Assembly: GCF_029227915.1 (NCBI RefSeq)
Contig: NC_079880.1
Span: 25,537,501-25,601,500, forward strand
Length of the DNA: 64,000 nt
Reading direction: 5' to 3'
Origin: Hydractinia symbiolongicarpus
Taxonomy: Eukaryota; Cnidaria; Hydrozoa; Anthoathecata; Hydractiniidae
A program made the position numbers and the translations under genes. How positions within the stretch are numbered: position 1 is the stretch's first letter; the number at the start of each line of letters is the position of its first letter. Of this stretch, positions 25,801 to 40,800 are shown in pieces. The notes beneath the pieces were generated by a model that saw nothing but the letters and a program-made list of their open reading frames with translations, ran no database searches and was not told the DNA's origin.

Positions 25801-28800
25801 TTTTATTGCAATGGATTTTCTTGTAAAACATATTGGGAAATTAATGGTGAAAAAATAATGAAGCAATTTGTAATAAAAAGACAACAATTTTTTTCTTCTT
25901 AAAGATCTATGATTATCAGATTATTTTCCGTCATTTACACTAATTGCGTTGTGAGTGGAAGATACTGGATAGACAGACAATTAAAATGTACACTTCCCCC
26001 AGGTTTTGTTCAATGGCATCCAGCAAGTGCATTCACATATGAGTATTTGTAGAAGTGATTGCATTCAACAGCATAACATGATTTTTATATAGAAATTTAT
26101 ATTTTAGATACTGATAAGGAGATTCGAGTATCTGCTGGTGATGATACGGAAATTGAGTTGCCAGAAAATGAAGTTAGTCTGTTTGCTAGCACATGGCCAA
26201 AAGAAAAATACGGTATGTTAGTTTTTGGATCATGGGTTATGTAGTATTAAGAATATTAAATAAAAAAGTTACTTGTTTATGGTAATACTTCCTCCTTCCT
26301 TCCGGCACCTCATTTGCCACCTGGGAGGAATTTTGCAATATAGATTGTTTTTTGTCAGCCCCCCTTTGTCTGGACCCTGTTAAAAATTGCTTTATGATGT
26401 TTTGATTTTAGATGGGGAATATGCATATAGATGGTCGCAAATTTCAGCTCCGAAACACAGCCACGGTTATATTGAAGGGAAAACATTGCGAAATGTCAAA
26501 TTGACAAAGGTATGGAAACAAAAACTTTCTTAATATTTTAAAAAAAATTGTCATGCAGGTATTTTTACTGTGTTGTTTCTGATTTTTAGCTTGATATTCC
26601 TGGGGTTTACACGTTTAAGCTACATGTCTCCTCTATATCTGGAAAGTATGGTGTAGGATATGTCAATATCACTGTGAAAGATCGTAAGTCATGCTCAATT
26701 GGCACTTCAGCCTATGGTGTTCTTAATTTTTTACTTGTTTGGCCTGATATTGTTCTTATTTTGCACCCATACTTCTAGCATGTTTATGTCACAGTACATT
26801 ACAAATTTTTATGATTAAGTACAAGTTTTGCAATTTATTTACTTTGAAATATATTTCTGCCATATTTTTGGGGTTTGCAGAACAAAGGAGAAAATCTGTA
26901 AAATTTTGGTTTTACCATTGTTGTTCTTATTCTGTTCTCATTTTTACCATTATTTTTACCATTACAAGCTATTTAAAGCTGTTGTTATGTTCATCAAGGC
27001 AGTTTTACAAAACTTTTTCCCCCAGAATTGTGCAAGCAATAATTCAGATTGTTTTGTTTCTCCTTTTCATTGAATTTTCTTACATGTTTAAATTTTAGCC
27101 ACACACCTGAATCACCCACCGAGAGCTGAAATTTATCCAAAGGAACAAACAATTAGTCTACCAACAAATACAGTTGTTCTTGATGGATCAAGTGAGTTTA
27201 TGTTTGTTTTAATAGCATAAATATGTAAGCTAGTGGCATGCCTTGAAAGTAAGTTTAGTTTCTAGTCAGCAATGACTTTAAGTCTTTTATTTATGAATAT
27301 TAAATATATGGCCATCGAATTGGATTTTTTGTTGGCGAAAGATATTTAGTGACCTTTTCTATCATGAAAAAGAATTGTTTTGATATATGGCATAAGATCT
27401 TTATAAGCAAAAGTATCTTCAAAGAATTAATAAAGCAAGGATTAAGAAAAGCTTGCTATTAAATATGTAAGAAGAGGCTGTTTCTCCCTCTAAATTTCTT
27501 TCTAAGACAAAAAATACCATGCATTGTACCGTACTCCCATAGGGTAAAAATTCTGAAAAGTAAAAATCAAAGCAGGACGAATTTAATCAATTTTCTGTGA
27601 ATAATTATACCAGACTGGTGCTTATTTTAGAATGTATGTGCAAAAAAGAGGGGAACTGCCTTAAAAGAAGATGCTTCCAAAGCATTTTTTTTATTTTTTC
27701 ATTTTCTTACGCTGTCTATATTTGTATAGAATCAAGTGATGATGACGCCATTGTATCGTACAAATGGGAAGAACTTAAGGGACCGATAAAAGAGAATACT
27801 GTTTTTGGATCCAATACTGCATCAAAAATTCTGCAATTAAAAAACCTTGTTGCTGGAGAATACAATTTTAGGTATGTGGTTAACATTGAAGTTCAACATA
27901 TGCATTTGGAATTACTAAGATAAACTCTTCTATATATAATAAATTCTTAGATTGACTGTTACAGATTCTAACGGTGAGACTGATAGTGTGGAGACAACTG
28001 TTACTGTGAAGGAAGGTAATTATTTATTTTACTTTAGCAATAATTCAGAAGATTTTGTAGATTGTGCAAGGATATTTTTTCAGTTCTTAACTAAAAATAA
28101 TTCAGACTAACATGATTTTGATGCAATCCAGTTTCATTTTTTTTAACTTTTTATTCTCTTTCCCTAGAGCAAGACTACCCACCAAAAGCAAACGCTGGTA
28201 ATGATATTGTCCTACATCTTCCAAACAATTCGGTTATACTAAATGGAAACAAAAGCACAGATGATAAGGTAACTGTTGTGGAATTTGATAATTCTTGATT
28301 TGCAGAGGTTGGTGTTACTTAATTGGATGTTGTTCTCACTTGCACATATTTATACTTCATCAGTACAGCCCAGTTACCACATGAGACCATTATGCTCTTT
28401 TTTAATCAAAAATTAATTTGTTCTTTCTTGCTTCGGTTAAGCGATTTAAAACTTTGTTTAGAATGAACTCACATATGCTTGGAGCAAGTCTTCAGATAGT
28501 CCTATTTGTGACATGCAGGTTAGTTTCAAATTTTTTTCTAACTGTACTTTGGAGTTTTTGTTTGTTTTTGGAGTGAACCCTTATATAAGCCAGCAAAAAC
28601 CTTTGAACAACCAAAACTCTTCTTGATTTATACACTCGGGTGCAGGAACCAGTAACACCCACCCTTCATTTTTTAGGGAACAGATAAAGTTCAACTGCAT
28701 GTGTCAAGTCTTGTTGAAGGAACATACGTGTTTAATCTTAAAGTTACTGACTCCAATGGACAATCTGATATTGTGCATGTTAAAGTTATTGTACTTCCAG

Positions 28801-31800
28801 AAGTGAATACGAAACCAGTGGCTGTTGCTGGTGATGATAAGGTGATATTTGTATATTAATTTTATCGAAGCATAAATAATAAATATAAGTTTGATTATAG
28901 AATTATGTACCTTCATGCACAAGTAAAAGTTTGGTATTTATGGCAGAATACAGTATGTGTTGACTAGAAGGCTGTTGGCATAAATTTAGTGAACTGTTTT
29001 TTGGTAGGAACTTGTTTATCCTGACGTATCAACAACGCTGGACGGTTCTCGAAGCACAGACAACTCAAAAATTATTTCTTATAAATGGGAAAAGATAGAG
29101 TAAGTAAAATTATGATAGCTGTGAAAGTTTGTGCTTGTTGGGTAAAACTCCCCTTTCCAGTACTTTTCATGCAGACAAATATTTAAGAATATGGATCAAA
29201 TTTGCAAAGTTGAATCACATTACTTGTTCATCGCTCTTTTAAGTTTTCAAAGTGTATGTTTTGGTCATCAAAAAGTAGTTGACTAAACTTCTTTTTTTTC
29301 ATTGTAGAGGCCCTGACAGTATAAAGATGATTGATTCTAATAAGGTTAAAGTTCATATTTCGGATCTCCGCGTTGGTACTTATGTCATCAAGTTGACCGT
29401 AACTGATGATAAACAACTGACTGGCTCAGATACAGTCCGAATAAACGTAAAACAAGGTTTGTGACTTTAATTATATTGACCAAAGGCACTGTAACAGTTC
29501 TTTGTTATTGCTTTCTGCATCTATTGTGCTGCTTTCTTCATGCCAAGCCAATATTAGGTAAAATGAAATACCACTACCAAACAACTTTGACATTTACCAA
29601 GTTACTTATTTTTTACTCAGCCAAGTAATACACTATTCTTAATGCTTTAAAAATTTTTGTCAGCCTTAGGCTAAAACACTTTTTTTTCTGTGTTTTTAAT
29701 TTAATCATTCTATTTCCATTCTGTTACAGATCACAACGAACCACCAACTGCAGTTGTGAATCCACAGCAAGTAATTTACCTACCAAGTCGCTCTGCGGTC
29801 TTAGATGGATCCAAATCAAAAGATGATGAAATTATTGTAGGCTATCATTGGACTCGAGCTGGCTCAAGTCCTGCTGCTGGTGTAAGTAACATGTGTTTCT
29901 GTCATAGATATTTAAAGTCAGTTCTTTATGACAATGCTAATGTTGAATGCACTTTCCCTCTGAAAAACTCTTGACAAGCTTAAAAGGAGGATTAAGATGA
30001 TTAAAAGGAGTTAAGTTAAAAGGAGTTGAGCATAAGTAATGAAAAAAGCACTTGTGATAGTTCTTTAGTTTCTAGTTTTTATGGTTGCCCACACAGATGT
30101 GGTTATTTGAACACTGGAGACTGGAGAAAAAGTTGTGTTGTTTTTGAAACTTTTTATTTTTACTGTAGTGCATTATTTGCTGTAGACACTTTCAGCCATT
30201 AATTTATTTGCTGGCGTTTCTGTTTTGTAGGATATTATAAATGGTAGCAATCATCATTCGATTCTTCGCCTTGCTAACCTTGTTAAAGGAAAATACATAT
30301 TTGATTTAACTGTTACGGATAACAAAGGCTTAACTGGGAAAGCATCTGTTACTGTTATAGTCAAAGAAGGTAGTAATTTTTCCTATAGTCTTACCATGCC
30401 TACAACATAAGATCTGCATAATTGCTTGCTTTGTTTAATTTTTAATCAGTAAAGATTCTATATAAGATAAACCTTCTACAAAATTTCTACCTATACTATC
30501 TTAATTTTTTGACTGGCACAAAAATTGTAGTGAAATATAATCAAAATTATTTTGTATTTTTAATGATGTTGTAGACCCAAACAAAATTCATCTTGTCGAA
30601 ATGTACTTGGATATTGCTATTGGAAGCTTTACAGAAGAAAGCAAGGTACTATGTTAACAAATATATACAGAATAACAGCAGTGCCAAGATTATTACTGAT
30701 CAATAATTGTAAACACCTCCGAAATGATTAACTAGATTTCTCAAAGCGCAATCTTAAATTAATTAAGGTTTTTGTTTTTGCTATGCTCAAGCACGACAAA
30801 AACATTTTGACAATGCCAGGTTTACAAACGTTATTTGTTATTTTTTGCATAAATCAAGACGTTGTTGTTGGCCCCTTTTTGAAAAGTTCTACTTGCCATT
30901 TAAGCAATATATCCAGAATTTGTTTTTATACTCTTTGGCCTTCTACAACGTGTGATGTGAACAAAACAGTGATGGGAACAAATAAAACTATAATGTCTGT
31001 TTGATTATAACACTTTGAAGTTTGATATATTAAATTGAAATAGCTTGTGCAAATGTGAATCAGCCAGCATTCCTTTACATTTAACTGCAGTCCCCTGATG
31101 TGTTAGTTCTGATATTTCGCTTCCTTTTCTTGTAGAAGCAGCTTATACGAAAGATATCAGTTGTACTTGAAGTTGGAAAAGAGTTTGTTGTTGTCGAAGA
31201 AATTGCGAGTGTGCACTATAAAAAGGGCGTAAAGCTTGTCTTTTATGTAAAGGATCCAAACATGAATCGAATGTATGATGGAAAATACATTGCTGACTTA
31301 CTGAAACAGAAAGTTGGGTTTGGTGGCAAACTTTTTGATATAACCATGATGAGAGTGTCCCCTTATAGTAAGTAACAATTTTGTAGCAAAAAATATCTCG
31401 TCAACAGTTTTTTTAGTTTTTCTTTGTAGGAAAGAAACACCAACCAAACCATATATATTTTTAATGCCTTCCTGTCACGCAAAAAAGAAGCACAAAAATC
31501 AAGAAGCATCAAATTTTAGTGATCGTCTATTTTTAGGGGTTGCGGCACCAAATTGTTATCCAAAAATGTATTCACACACTGAAAGTTACATTTAAAATAG
31601 ATGCTAAAGAAAAGATTCACTGTGCTAATGTGTCCATCATCTAACTCTAATAACAATTCAACAGAAAAATTCTATTGATTGTATCCCATATTGACCATTT
31701 CTATTCATTTCCCAAAATTCACATTGCGGTAGACAATTAGAAGTGTGTGAAACTGATATTTTTGGGTGGTGAACATAGGTGTTAAAATAAAAGTTAAAAG

Positions 31801-34800
31801 GTTCATTAAAATGCTAAATATATGGTTGCATATAATCATTCTCATTTGTATGATAAAACGGTGATCATGTTAAATTTTTTTTCACGCAAGAATTTTCAAT
31901 TTTTTATCTTCCATCTCCTCTGGTTATGGATGGCCACTCTAGAGGGTGCTTTTAATGTTTTTATTTGCATGTTTCCTTAATTGAAAAGGTTCCTAGGTCA
32001 TTTGTTACCAATATGTTTGGTCAATTGCATCAAAAATCTTTTTTTTAGCAACATAAGTTTGTCTTAGCCACAATCAAAAGATTTCTATAGAATTAAAGTT
32101 CATGCAACAAAGTTTGAAATTTAAGCTGACACTGTTTAGTATTAGGCAGGGTTACATTTTCTGCCTTGGATTTTGGTGAAAAACTTCCACTGCCAAACTT
32201 CCCAGCATATAGATAACTTTATAATCTAGGTTCTTAAAACAAAATTGGTTAATTAAAGGTTTATACGTTTTTAAAATAATTTTTAGTTTGTCGAAATAAT
32301 TGTTCAAATCATGGTTACTGTGATGATGCGACAAAGGAGTGTATATGTGATACATTTTGGATGAGCAACTTTTTTAAAGCAAAATTTGGCGTAAAAGAAA
32401 GCAACTGCGGTTAGTATCTATTTGGTGCATTTGTTTCTTGCTGTTTGTTGTTGTAGTCGTCTTCATTACTGTTTTTATGTAATTTTATTCAATGAGCCTC
32501 TATTCACACTTGTACTTGCTGCATGTAAGAGTCGCGAATGAATAGAAAAAAAAGAGATAAGAGTATGGTCATGTATAAATATCCACTGCGAACGTTGTAA
32601 TCCTTTTTGTTATTACTTTTTATTTTAAATGAAATTTAATTTTGGGGGACAACAACACACTATACTAAACCTTTTTTAGACTGGAGTATATTATACCTGT
32701 CAGTGGCCATATTTGCCATATTCCTTCTCTTGTTGGGACTTATATGGAGTATTTGCTTCTTTTTAGCCAGGTAAGCCTTATATTTGACTATGTTACAATG
32801 CTTAAAAAACGACCGGTCAAGGATTGTTGACTGCCATACGTGATCAGTGATAATTATTCTATGTTGTAAAATAAGTTTTTTTCATGGTCAAAAAAAGTTG
32901 ACTTGACTGGTCACTTGCACTGCCAGATGTAAAATATCTAAGTGTTGTCTATGAAGCAGAATGTTTTTTTTATTCTTGTTTATGCATAGAACTCTGAATC
33001 ACTGTGTAAATGTTTTTAAATGTTATTTCAATTGGTCTGAATACTAGGGTTACGTTTTTCCGATACAATGTTGAATTTGGGAAATCTAGAGCAGGCCTAT
33101 CGATAAGAAAATAACACCAGAGCAATAAATCGCTCCCCCAAGGTTACAATAATTAAAACTGGGCGAGCAATCTGAATAAATAGAAAAAGTTTAAAAACAC
33201 AAATTCTTTCTATTTTATTTTATCTTTTTTTATCTATTTTTGTTCTTTTTTACTGTAAATAATAAGAAAAGGAAACATTGATTTCCATGTGAGACGAATT
33301 GATATTGCTCAGCCAGAAAAACTATTTTTGGAATGGGGGGAGCAATTCATGGCTCAGCTAGTTTCCCATTTCTCAGAAATGGGCGAGCCTTTGCAGGAGC
33401 AAGAGCAATTGCTCTCCCCTTATTGATAGGCCTGCTAGAGTGAAATATTTCTTAGCAAAAACTTCAGAGATTTATGCGGCTCAAATAGAGGCTTTAAACA
33501 CTAGAACTACCTTAATTAAGCTCAATGTTGAATGCTGAAAACAATAACACACCAGAAATAAATAAATGAATGCTGGTGAATTTTTATAGATGACTTCTTT
33601 AGAACTTTTTGGAATTAGCACTAAAAATATTGGCATAAAGATACCTCATGTTGTTTTTAAAGCTTACTTAAGATTTTAAAAAGTTTAACCTGACATATAA
33701 AAGAAGTCGTTATCATTTATTCTTATAGTTTGAAGTTCTCTTGCAGCAGAAGCTAGCTAGTTAGAGAATGTGTGTTTATGTGGTTTGCTTTATGTGGTTG
33801 ATGAATGTAGTTTGAAACATTACACTATAAGCAGTGTAATCAACTTTTAAAAACACCTATTAAAAAACTATTCCGAGCTGTTTATAGTCAATACAATATC
33901 TCTGTTTTTTTATATTTCTTATCAAGTTTTCACTTCTGAATTTAAAGAGAAGGCTTTTAAAAAGACTTATCTTTTTCTCATGAGATCAGATACTGGCTAT
34001 CAAGGATAAATAAAGTACGTCCCACCTCAAATCAATTATAGTAAATATCATTGTGGTCATGAAATTGCCCACAAACAATTGCAGCATAATTTTAACGAGC
34101 TGTCATTAAGGCTAATTGCTTTTTTTACTCAGCTAATGTTTACTCAAAAAAAATTAGAGTCATACTACTACCTGAAGTTTTCAACTATATTTTATATATT
34201 TATTTGTTTTTCCTCTTCTTTTGTTGTTTTTGGCAAAATGCGTTTTTAAGTTACAAAACACGTAAAGCCCTCTTGTTTGATTTCTGACTAAATATAGATT
34301 GCCGTCAACGGAGGTATTTTAATGTTAGGCCTTATTGACAAGTTGGACTTTTTTCTCACCACTTATCCCACCATTTTTTGTTGTTGTTGTTTTTTTGTTT
34401 TTTTCAATTTTTTCCTCATACACATTTGTAAACAACTTTGTTTGTAATAAATTAAAATTATTTTTCTTCATGAACAGTTATAACAACATGGAGTAATAGT
34501 TACTGTGCGAACCGTTTTAAAGATTACACTATACAATTTTGACAATGACGCAATATTTATGTCAGAGTGCATTATTTTTAAAATAAAAGTTAATGCAATT
34601 TCTTACAGATATTTATAATTTATATATAAACTTCTTAAATGTAGAAATGTGTTGTATTTATAAAAGTAAATGTGTCACCTCGTGTCAATAGATTGGGGAG
34701 GATTGTCGGAGGAATATGTTCAAAACAAAACATTTTATTTCCAAATTTTTTGAATAAATGAAATCGCCTTTTAAAAATCACTGTGCTATAAAAACTGATT

Positions 34801-37800
34801 TTAAATACCAAAAGAAAGAAATCTTTTTAAAAAAATACAGTACCTCCGGTAAAGTTTGAAGTTACTTATTTAAAAGAGACAGAATATGTTTAAGGGTTTT
34901 CCCCCTATCGGTTAATTTAACTATGTGTTAGAATTGAGATGGGAGTAGGTAGATAACTGATTACCAGCAATTGTTTTCGATCCCGCAAGACTGTATTTTT
35001 ACGCAATTAACGCCACTTACTGTTAATGTTCACAAAATTTGCCAACTTGTTTGTACAGAACTGTTGTTAGTCAAAATCGTGATTTGACAAGTGCTAAAAA
35101 GAATTTTGTTTGTTTCTTAAAGGCGTTATTTACAATGGGCTTGCAAAAAAGAAATTGTGTTGTTTAGAAAACCTGAATCAATTTCTTCTCTATAACACAA
35201 ATAACAACCTAAACCACCATTTAGAAATTTTCGATAAAAGTCAATTTTTCCCCCAAATATTTCCTCATGAGTTATAAGGGTAGCAATTTTTAGTTCAAGT
35301 CTATTAGATTTAGTGACAAAAATGCCTAGGAATTATCTAAAACTTTTTTCTTCTCTATAATAATAGCCGTATTTTGTCTGTTCAAAAGGGTTACCGTGTA
35401 CCGTAACGGAAACATGAAATGTGATATATAAAGGACAGGCGACCCCGTGGATTTTTACACGGGTTAACGACTATCTTAAATAATATCTCGAAATGTCTGT
35501 TTTATTATTAGTTCTATCAACAGTTATATTATACCCATATTGCAGTTGAATAGCACGAAATAGCGGCAATGCCTAGGATGTATAAGACAGGTGAGAATTG
35601 GAGGACTGGATTATAAGTGGCAGCCAACTAATGGATTTTTCCACAGGTTAACAACTAGTCTCGTACTCTGTCTTCTGACTGTCTGTTTAGAAGTAAAAAC
35701 GTTGTGTTAAGGAAAAAGGAAATGCGATATTTTAAGGATGGCTAAACCCATGGATTTACTTCACAGTCTAATAACTAGTCTATATTAATACCTATATTTT
35801 TATTCAAAATGGTAGCTGAATCGTTACTAACCATGCATACAATAACAAGGCTTGTGATATGTACAATAGAAGAAAATGAGCTCTGGCAACCCCTGTGTAG
35901 TTTTTTATGGGATAACAATTAGTTCGCAGTATTATCTAAGCATGTATCCTTCACTTTTCCACCAAATATTAATATATATTCAATGCTAAGTACAAAAACA
36001 AGATGAATAGTATTAATCTGCTCTTGTGCAAGAGTTTTTTTATTAAAAATAAAAAAAAAAATTGTTGCACAAAATTTTAGGATCCTTTCATTTTCGTAAA
36101 TGTCAATAAAGTTGTTGTTAATGATTATTTGTTGACTGGATTCCTAAGCAAAATGTCTGTCCATTGTTTATGGACGATTTCCTCTACTTGTTAGACACCC
36201 TTTGTTTATATCCTACTAAGAGCAATTATGAAAATGCAATTAAGCTTTTCATTAAGATCGATTAGGAAATAAAGAATCCTATTATATTTGAACAAATTGT
36301 CAGTGGTCATAAAAAGATCATAAACTACTCTCTTTTTCACTAATCACTCCTGTGTATTGCTTAATCAAGTTGTGATGGAGTCCTACAACATCCCCTGCCA
36401 AGTTTTAATTAGGCTTTAAAACAGGGATAGAATTAGGTTGATACAGCTTGACGTCAACGGTTGGCATCACCGTGACCATGCTAACAATGACATCTAAAAA
36501 TGACAGTTTTATTTGTTTTTTGTTTATTTATTCTGCTTAATACAATTATTAAGTCTTGAAGCAATTTTAAATTGTTTTTTCTTAGTATAGAAAATGTTAA
36601 TGAAAATCATAAAGGCTTTTTTCATTTGGTTACAGCCAAAAAATCCAACAACTTAGGTAGGGTTATAATATTTTGAGACCCTTTGTAGGGCCATATTAAA
36701 TATTCATCCTTACCATAATCCTATCAGTGTAAAAAAGTGTGCTTTAACGATGTCGGAACATGTTTTGAAGTCGGTCAATGCTTTTTCGGAATGTGCTAGC
36801 TATTTGAAAAGACTAGAAGAGGTCAGAAGATATATAACACTGAAGGGCACAAATTATTTTTTGTACAACTTAGTTCCCATTGCTTCGTACTTAAATTTCC
36901 TGCAGAGCCTGAATTATAATTATAGTGGTCATGTTCTCACTCCATTCAAGTGGTATAAACAATGTAGTGAGATTTTGCAATCTTTTATTTACTATACAGT
37001 TTGGCTATCTGTCATACTTTAACACTTCGTGTGTGTAGGTATTATGATAAGTGAACCATTGTTATAGTTGGTTTACTGTGCTTATTCGCAAATTTGATGC
37101 ACAACTTCTTATTTATTATCCGTGAAGTGCTTGTAAAATGTTTAAAAAAAAATTTTTTTTTCCTTCATTGTGTGCCTGTGAGAAATCCAACAACCATTAA
37201 GTTAGCACAAATTATTCTCACATGATACACCTTTTTTTTTTGAATCTTTGAAACAAAACTGGGGAATTAATGCACATTTTAATCAAAAACAGTGTACCAG
37301 AAATATGCTTTCTCGATGCAGAAATATCTGTTGGACAATCATAATCAAAATTACCCTGATTACATCATAGATATCCTAGCATGCACTGTCGAGTCAAAAC
37401 ACAATTCAGCCTTCTAAATAGCTTTTAAATTGCACCCCTTCGGAAAGATATGCATGGTTAAATTTCCAAAATTGTTATATTTCATGCCGACAAAGCCTTG
37501 GTGTGTTTTCATTATTATCGTGTTTTTATATTAGGTATTATATTATGTAACGGAACAGGTCCCTACACATTTTGTTTTTGATTTAAACCGGTTATTTCAA
37601 ATTAATGAATACAAGGGTTCTTTATCGGTTTACTTTGCAACAAAGCTTTTGTGAACAGTGAAGGAGGTATTATAAATCGGATATTCTTTATATCTTGTTG
37701 CATAAAATCAATCATGAGTGGGCAGGAAGTTTGACCGACATATGATATCCTAATAACATGAAACGTTAATTGAATATGGAAATCTGGTCTTTGTTTTATT

Positions 37801-40800
37801 ATTTTTTAAACCACAACAATTATGGTAAACATGGAAACAACTTAGCATGTTATGGCTAAATTTGAGTTCTTAAGTTTTGTTAAACCACCTAAGATGGAGA
37901 TAATAGTGTCATTGTATTAAACTTAATACTGTTTTGATACATCCACTCAACCAGAATGTCAGGAAATTTTGTAAAAAACTGCCTGTAAATATAAAATATT
38001 GCTGATTTTTAAGTATGATTTCCTGCGAAATGACAACCCGAATGTTAAAAAGAATTCCTAACACCAATTCAAATTCTCATGAAAATTTCAATTTTTTAAA
38101 AAAATCAAGACTCTTTAAAAATTCATCTTGTTTGATCCCTGAAGTTGAATCTACTTGAAATACTTAAAATATTTATAGCTGGCTATAGCTGATTGTTATA
38201 TCATTTACATATTGTGGTCTGTTAATTATTAGATGGTTTGTATACATCTATGTAACGTTCAAGAATTAAGTCAAATAAGGCAACATATTATTTACCATTC
38301 TCCGCCTTAATATGTTTTTTTGGTTATACATTTACAGATTAGAGTAGAATTAAGGTTGACATTTCTAATATTTTAGAACTTTATTACAAATAACAAAGGG
38401 GTTAAATAAAAACTGCAAAATTTTTCCAAAAAGAGACTTTTTTGAACTATAAAAATATCTACGTTGACGTATGTAGCCTTCCAGTGCACAAGGTGTTTAA
38501 GTACACGTTTGTGTGAACCAAGTTAGACAACTTATATTATGATTGATGAGCAGTGTCGCACAGGTAAACAAACATGGCTGCCTCGGTTCCTTACTCTAAG
38601 ACGTTTGCTTTGTTTTTCTATACTAGTAGTAAAGTAATCAGAAATGCCATTTTAAGTTGTTTTTAAGTGTATTTTTAAATAACGTCCTTTTTGTAGGAGT
38701 TTGTGGACCATGTTTTTTAATTTTCAGTTTAAAAAGTTTTCAGACTGAATATTAATATAAGTTAATTTTTTCTCTTTTTCTTTTGCTATTTAGCTTAACG
38801 AACGAAAATTTGCTGATGAATTTCAATTTTTTTGAAATTCTTAACTCTTTTTTTTGTTTTATAAAATCGTGCCACAATATAATCCCTTTTGATCTTTTCT
38901 TACACCGTTATGTTATGTTTAGAATATCTCTTGACAGGTTTTGTTATGTTTGGACTATATTTTAACCACACATGTGCGTCATGTCCCATATATTGCACTG
39001 TGCAAACAAACAAACCTGAGGAAGACACAACATTAGTCTCATGTTCGCTATTTGCATTATCACTAGTAGATTAAAGCTCTGCGATAGGGGTGCATTTGAC
39101 TAAGCGCAATACTCAATGACGGTGCGTTTGACCGAAATAAAGTTGCTTGTTGTGAGAACAAACATTAAAAAAAATAGAAGTTAACCAGTGACAAAATCCA
39201 CAGGTTCGCCCGTTAGCATAATGAATTAGAGATTTAAAATAAAGCTACCCTCAGCCATTTTAAATTGACACAATATGGTATTAATACCAGGGACCAGTCT
39301 TTGTCCTGTGAATAAATCCACGGTTTTGCCCGTCCCTTATATTGTTCTTACATAAGCCTGTGATTTGGCTTTCGTACACATTTCGTGCATTTTTAGCACG
39401 AAGTAATTTGGCAGCCAATTTGAAGACAAAATATGCCTGTTGTTACCACCGAGATGATTATTTGAAAGTAGTGCAATGCAGGAATTTCCTATACCAATTT
39501 CTCTTTCGATTATTTTTTATAATTATATAAGGAATGTCGTTTGTTTTTTCATGGCTGAAGAAATTATGACATTAAATTTTAATTTGAGAAATTCCTTTTT
39601 CGAATCTTTTATTAAAGAATGTATTCCTAACATATAATTATCTGTATTTTTTATATAAATTTATTTATTTCGTTGAAATTTCTCTTTTTATCTTCTTTCC
39701 TATTTCGAACAACAATTTTTCGACTTAAATCTAGCGGTGAAAAGCACTACAGGGGAGTGTGTAACAGCACTCTACCGGTGATTCTAAAATTCAGAAGCAT
39801 AATCGCTTTTAATGAATACGACTTGGTTTGCTGAAAAGGACTGGGAACTAACCATAACATACGTCTTCTGATAATCTTTTGAAATATAATTGAAGCGAAA
39901 TTAATGGTTTGACTGAAGAGTTATTTTTACTATAATGACGTCATCTATATTCCATCTCAGTGCTAAAAAGTAATCAGATCTCTTAATTTTTCTGAAATCC
40001 TGTGTCTTTTTTTAAATCTTGTCACGTTTTGTCATCTCATTGTAATTGCGTGCACATAATTATGAGTGAAAGATAAACAAACAAATAAGAAAGTTTTTTG
40101 GTAAACAAAAGTTACATCAAAACATCGATGATTCAAAAATGACGTCATGACGGCTCGACTTAACCCACAATGCAGCAGAAATTTAATATTATTATATCTG
40201 TCCAATATATATATCCTGTTGACAACTTGTCCTCATCGTGTTGTCACTTGTCATCAATCATTTGAAATTTTTGTTATCTAATTTTGCACATGTCTGTTTT
40301 TGTTGCAAATTAGCCGAGCTTTGTTATTTTAACGAATGAAAGATGTTAGACTTGGACGTCATGTGTTGACTTGGTCTCGCCTTGTTTGGTACTTACCTGG
40401 AGTAGCCTACACGTTGCTTTTATAAGCTACGGAATTGCTTAAGGGCTGTGACTAAGATTGTGGTCATAATTTAAAGCTACTGTCAATCAACTGGTCAGGC
40501 AAAGTTTAGGAACCAATCTAGCAAGAAAACCTAAGTTCTTAGAAAACATTTTCACTAAACCAAAGCATTAAAGAGTAGAAATAGCAATTATAAAGCAAAA
40601 TATTGTAAAATTTAAATATTATGGTTAGTAACTTTAACTATGAGGCTAAAATTAAAAAGGGTTGGAGTTGTTATTAGATTCTTTAAGGCGTTAACATGTT
40701 TTGTTACGAATACACCAAACTTGTCATAGTTAGTCAGTGTTGTTTGACTAATATGACGCTTCAGTAACAGTAACAGACGTCGTGGTTAGCTTTTATGCAT

